Assembly (NCBI RefSeq): GCF_012276985.1
Contig: NZ_JAAXMM010000003.1
Coordinates: forward strand, 304,748 to 368,747
Length of the DNA stretch: 64,000 nucleotides
Direction of reading: 5' to 3'
Source of the DNA: Agrobacterium sp. a22-2
Lineage (GTDB): Bacteria > Pseudomonadota > Alphaproteobacteria > Rhizobiales > Rhizobiaceae
In this document: positions 61,921 through 64,000 of the stretch, in pieces
Layout of the letters: every line of letters starts with the position of its first letter
Numbering within the stretch: position 1 is the stretch's first letter
The notes under the pieces: generated by a model
Database searches by the model: none
What the model saw: only the letters and a program-made list of their open reading frames with translations
Told to the model about the DNA's origin: nothing
Position numbers and translations under genes: made by a program

Positions 61921-62985
61921 ATGTTCGAAGCATTCGTGACCATGTGCATGCTCGCCGTCGGTGGCCCCGACGCTGGTGTGGCCGGTGAGGCCTGCCGGAC
62001 CGCCCTGCTGCCGGGCTTTGCGGCGGAGACGAAAGCGTCCTGCGAGCAGGCGGTGCGTCTCGTCGCGCGCCGGCCGGTGGACGGGACGAAGGAGGATCTG
62101 CCGGTCTGCGCGCCGCGAAGGCCCTCGACGCTTGAATTCAGTGAGGCGGCGCCGGGTGTTTTCGTGCATCGCGGCGTCGTGGCCGAGCCGGATCCGGCCA
62201 ATGCCGGCGACGTTTCCAACATTGCCTTTGTCGTCGGATCGACCAGCATCGCGGTGATCGATGCCGGCGGCTCGCGCCAGGTCGGTGAAGAACTCTATCT
62301 GGCGATCCGCGAACGCAGCGCCTTGCCGGTCAGCCATCTGATCCTCACCCATATGCATCCCGATCACGTCTTTGGTGCCGGGCCGCTCAAGGAGGCAGGC
62401 GCCACGATCCTCGGCCAGGCCAACCTGCCGCGCGCCCTTCTGGATCGCGCCGAGAGCTATCAGGCGAGTTTCACCAGGCTGATCGGCGGCGCGACCTTCC
62501 TCGGCAGCCGCATCCCCGTGCCCGACCGGGTGATCGCGGCGGAAGAGGCGATCGACCTCGGCGGCCGAGTCCTGGAGCTCAAGACATGGCCGACCGCCCA
62601 TACCGCCACCGATCTGACGGTGTTCGACCGGACCTCCGGCATCCTCTTTGCCGGCGATCTGCTGTTTGATACGCATACGCCGGCGCTCGACGGATCCTTG
62701 CGCGGCTGGCGTGCCGTTCTTTCGCAGATGGAAGGTCTGCCAGCCACACGGGTGGTGCCCGGCCATGGCGGACCGCTGCTCGGCTGGCCGCAGGCGGCAG
62801 AGCCGGTTGAGCGCTATCTCGGCGTGCTGGAGGCCGATGCGCGAAAGGCGATCGACGACGGACTGGCGCTCGGGCCGGCGACAGAGACGATCGGGCGGAG
62901 CGAGGCGGGCCATTGGCAACTGTTCGACCTGTTCAACCCGCGCAATGCCACGGTCGCCTATACGGAGCTCGAATGGGATCCTTGA
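61921..62985 (+). CDS. quinoprotein relay system zinc metallohydrolase (MBL fold)
   Basis: This 354-residue metallo-beta-lactamase-fold protein has H144-M-H146-P-D148-H149 (LTHMHPDHVFG), later zinc ligands in TAHTATDLT and FAGDLLFD, and PGHGGP. An N-terminal Cys-containing region (about 1-65) precedes the MBL domain, typical of the quinoprotein-associated type 2 subgroup. GGGGAGG precedes the ATG. It is convergent with the hypothetical gene at 62995 and divergent from the SoxYZ-like gene. The substrate is unknown; a thioester on the SoxYZ-like carrier is a common proposal by analogy. Confidence 0.88.
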   Translation: MFEAFVTMCMLAVGGPDAGVAGEACRTALLPGFAAETKASCEQAVRLVARRPVDGTKEDLPVCAPRRPSTLEFSEAAPGVFVHRGVVAEPDPANAGDVSNIAFVVGSTSIAVIDAGGSRQVGEELYLAIRERSALPVSHLILTHMHPDHVFGAGPLKEAGATILGQANLPRALLDRAESYQASFTRLIGGATFLGSRIPVPDRVIAAEEAIDLGGRVLELKTWPTAHTATDLTVFDRTSGILFAGDLLFDTHTPALDGSLRGWRAVLSQMEGLPATRVVPGHGGPLLGWPQAAEPVERYLGVLEADARKAIDDGLALGPATETIGRSEAGHWQLFDLFNPRNATVAYTELEWDP

Positions 62986-62994
62986 AGGTGCGGC

Positions 62995-63615
62995 TTACTT
63001 CGGCATGTGTTTCAGCAGGATCTGGGCGATGGCATAGGCGCGCTTTTCCAAAAGCACCGGCGTTTCGCAGACATAGGTGAGCGCCTGCGAGCGGTCGCGG
63101 TAGATGCGCTCGTCCCAGTCGATCTGCTCTTCCAGCTTGTCGATCCGGTCGAAATCGGGCTGCGTCTCGCCGGACAGTTTCGCCATCTCGACCCGGCTGC
63201 CGTCGATCCGTGACGACAGCGCAATCTGGCTGCGGGAATAGCGGGCGATCCCGGCGATCAGCCTTTGCCGGTTGCCGGCGATCGCGTCGAATACGCCATA
63301 GAAGATATTGCCGAGTATTTGGCCGTCCACCGGCCCTTGCGTCTCGACGAATGTGCCGACCTCGGCTTCCGCCTCTTCCAGCGTCACGCGGCGAAGCGAC
63401 AGCTTGGCCACCAGATCGGTGGCGGCCGGCGACAACGGCATGCGGGTCACGGCCGCCGGCCACATCAGGCTGGCCGAGAGGTTCTCGACCTTGCGCTGGA
63501 TGCACGGCCAGTCGGGATCGGAAAAATCCGCAGCCCCTGTCATGTCGGGAGCAAGCGTCAGGCAAAGCGCCAGTCCAAACGCCAGACCAGGTGAATGACG
63601 AATGGCTCTCATCAT
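62995..63615 (-). CDS. hypothetical periplasmic protein of quinoprotein cluster
   Basis: This 206-residue protein has a signal peptide (about 1-28, ending TGA-ADF). The mature part starts DWPCIQRKVENLSASLMWP and is mostly helical, with a long coiled region at about 130-165 (SRVEMAKLSGETQ, IDKLEEQIDW). Two Cys residues occur (about 38 and 183). No family name is known to me, but similar proteins accompany PQQ alcohol dehydrogenase genes. Confidence 0.75.
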   Translation of the reverse strand: MMRAIRHSPGLAFGLALCLTLAPDMTGAADFSDPDWPCIQRKVENLSASLMWPAAVTRMPLSPAATDLVAKLSLRRVTLEEAEAEVGTFVETQGPVDGQILGNIFYGVFDAIAGNRQRLIAGIARYSRSQIALSSRIDGSRVEMAKLSGETQPDFDRIDKLEEQIDWDERIYRDRSQALTYVCETPVLLEKRAYAIAQILLKHMPK

Positions 63616-63786
63616 CGTGTCTCCGTGTTCGATCGATGCTCAGTATAGGCGGGCGAGAGGAGATGCCAAAGGTGCCGATTTACACACTAAGGTCGCAGTT
63701 GTGTTTGCGCTTGGCCCGTCTGTAATCTGCAGACAAGGCCGCATCAGGCGACCGATAGAGAACTTAAAGTCACCGGGAGGCATTTC

Positions 63787-64000
63787 ATGCGCACACGCGC
63801 TGCTCTGGCTGTTCAAGCCGGAAAACCCCTTGTTGTTACCGAAGTCGAGCTCGAAGGCCCACGGGCCGGCGAGGTGCTGATCGAGGTGAAGGCGACCGGC
63901 ATCTGCCATACCGATGATTTTACGCTCTCGGGCGCCGATCCGGAAGGCCTGTTCCCGGCCATTCTCGGCCATGAGGGCGCCGGCATCGTTGTCGATATCG
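63787..64000 (+). CDS. adhC: S-(hydroxymethyl)glutathione dehydrogenase / class III alcohol dehydrogenase, 5' part
   Basis: The first 71 residues are present; the gene continues past the window. The segment [20 protein letters not shown] and [10 protein letters not shown] carry the zinc Cys and His/Glu of medium-chain alcohol dehydrogenases, with sequence typical of class III (GSH-dependent formaldehyde dehydrogenase). It removes formaldehyde as S-hydroxymethylglutathione. GGGAGG precedes the ATG. Its placement agrees with a methanol-oxidising quinoprotein nearby. Confidence 0.92.
   Translation, partial: MRTRAALAVQAGKPLVVTEVELEGPRAGEVLIEVKATGICHTDDFTLSGADPEGLFPAILGHEGAGIVVDI

Noticed and set aside
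1..64000. CRISPR array, tRNA, rRNA or prophage
   Set aside because: No spaced direct repeats, no clover-leaf or rRNA-like segment and no phage structural genes were recognised on reading either strand; short or divergent RNA genes could still be missed without a covariance search.

Overview
The window is high-GC and gene-dense. It most resembles a chromosome or large replicon of an alphaproteobacterium of the Rhizobiaceae (Hyphomicrobiales). This rests on a DUF1127 mini-protein, an HWE-type sensor kinase, a napEFDABC operon, an inositol-class ABC transporter with a GGAA-N6-TTCC (IolR-like) site upstream, many GntR/IclR-controlled catabolic operons, and a quinoprotein-oxidation accessory cluster. 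Genus cannot be fixed from the sequence alone. No rRNA, tRNA, CRISPR array, prophage or intact insertion sequence was seen; one short IS3-type transposase remnant is present.

Layout. 1-4.3 kb: a truncated GAF-PAS-GGDEF protein diverges from a chemoreceptor, followed by an IS remnant and a DUF1127 protein. 4.5-14.8 kb: a carboxylate-type catabolic region with a TRAP transporter, IclR regulator, thiolase, an unusual acyl-CoA ligase fused to two PPC/DUF296 domains, and an SDR, plus a second SDR divergent from a GntR regulator. 14.9-20.9 kb: a tightly packed operon of six genes (multicopper oxidase, cytochrome c, phytochelatin-synthase-like protein, FAD dehydrogenase small and large subunits, MFS transporter). 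21.2-25.5 kb: a GntR-controlled D-amino acid/hydroxyproline-like set (FAD dehydrogenase, M24 peptidase, DapA-like lyase). 25.7-27.9 kb: a CHASE4-GGDEF-EAL protein. 28.1-34.4 kb: periplasmic nitrate reductase, an Fe-S repair protein and a DUF6522 protein around a CRP/FNR-type palindrome. 34.5-37.2 kb: amidase, a hypothetical protein and a DUF922 metalloprotease-like protein. 37.3-40.9 kb: a sugar/inositol ABC transporter. 41.4-44.7 kb: a quinone-detoxification-like set (dioxygenase-hydrolase fusion, FMN reductase, second dioxygenase). 44.8-49 kb: an unusual trio of PLD protein, EndoU-lamin-tail protein and CYTH-like protein. 49.1-52.1 kb: a QseBC-like two-component system divergent from PepSY and cytochrome b561 genes. 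52.4-55.1 kb: HWE kinase and EptA-type phosphoethanolamine transferase. 55.7-64 kb: LuxR-type regulator, FIST (NosP-like) protein, NahK-like hybrid kinase, then quinoprotein accessory genes (SoxYZ-like carrier, zinc metallohydrolase, small periplasmic proteins) and the start of a glutathione-dependent formaldehyde dehydrogenase.

How it fits together. The right end looks like the accessory and regulatory half of a PQQ alcohol (methanol/ethanol) oxidation island whose dehydrogenase should lie just outside the window. The nap/RIC/DUF6522 block is a nitrate/nitrosative-stress unit. The strongest candidates for undescribed biology are the MCO-cytochrome-PCS-dehydrogenase-MFS operon, the CYTH/EndoU-LTD/PLD trio and the ligase-PPC-PPC fusion.
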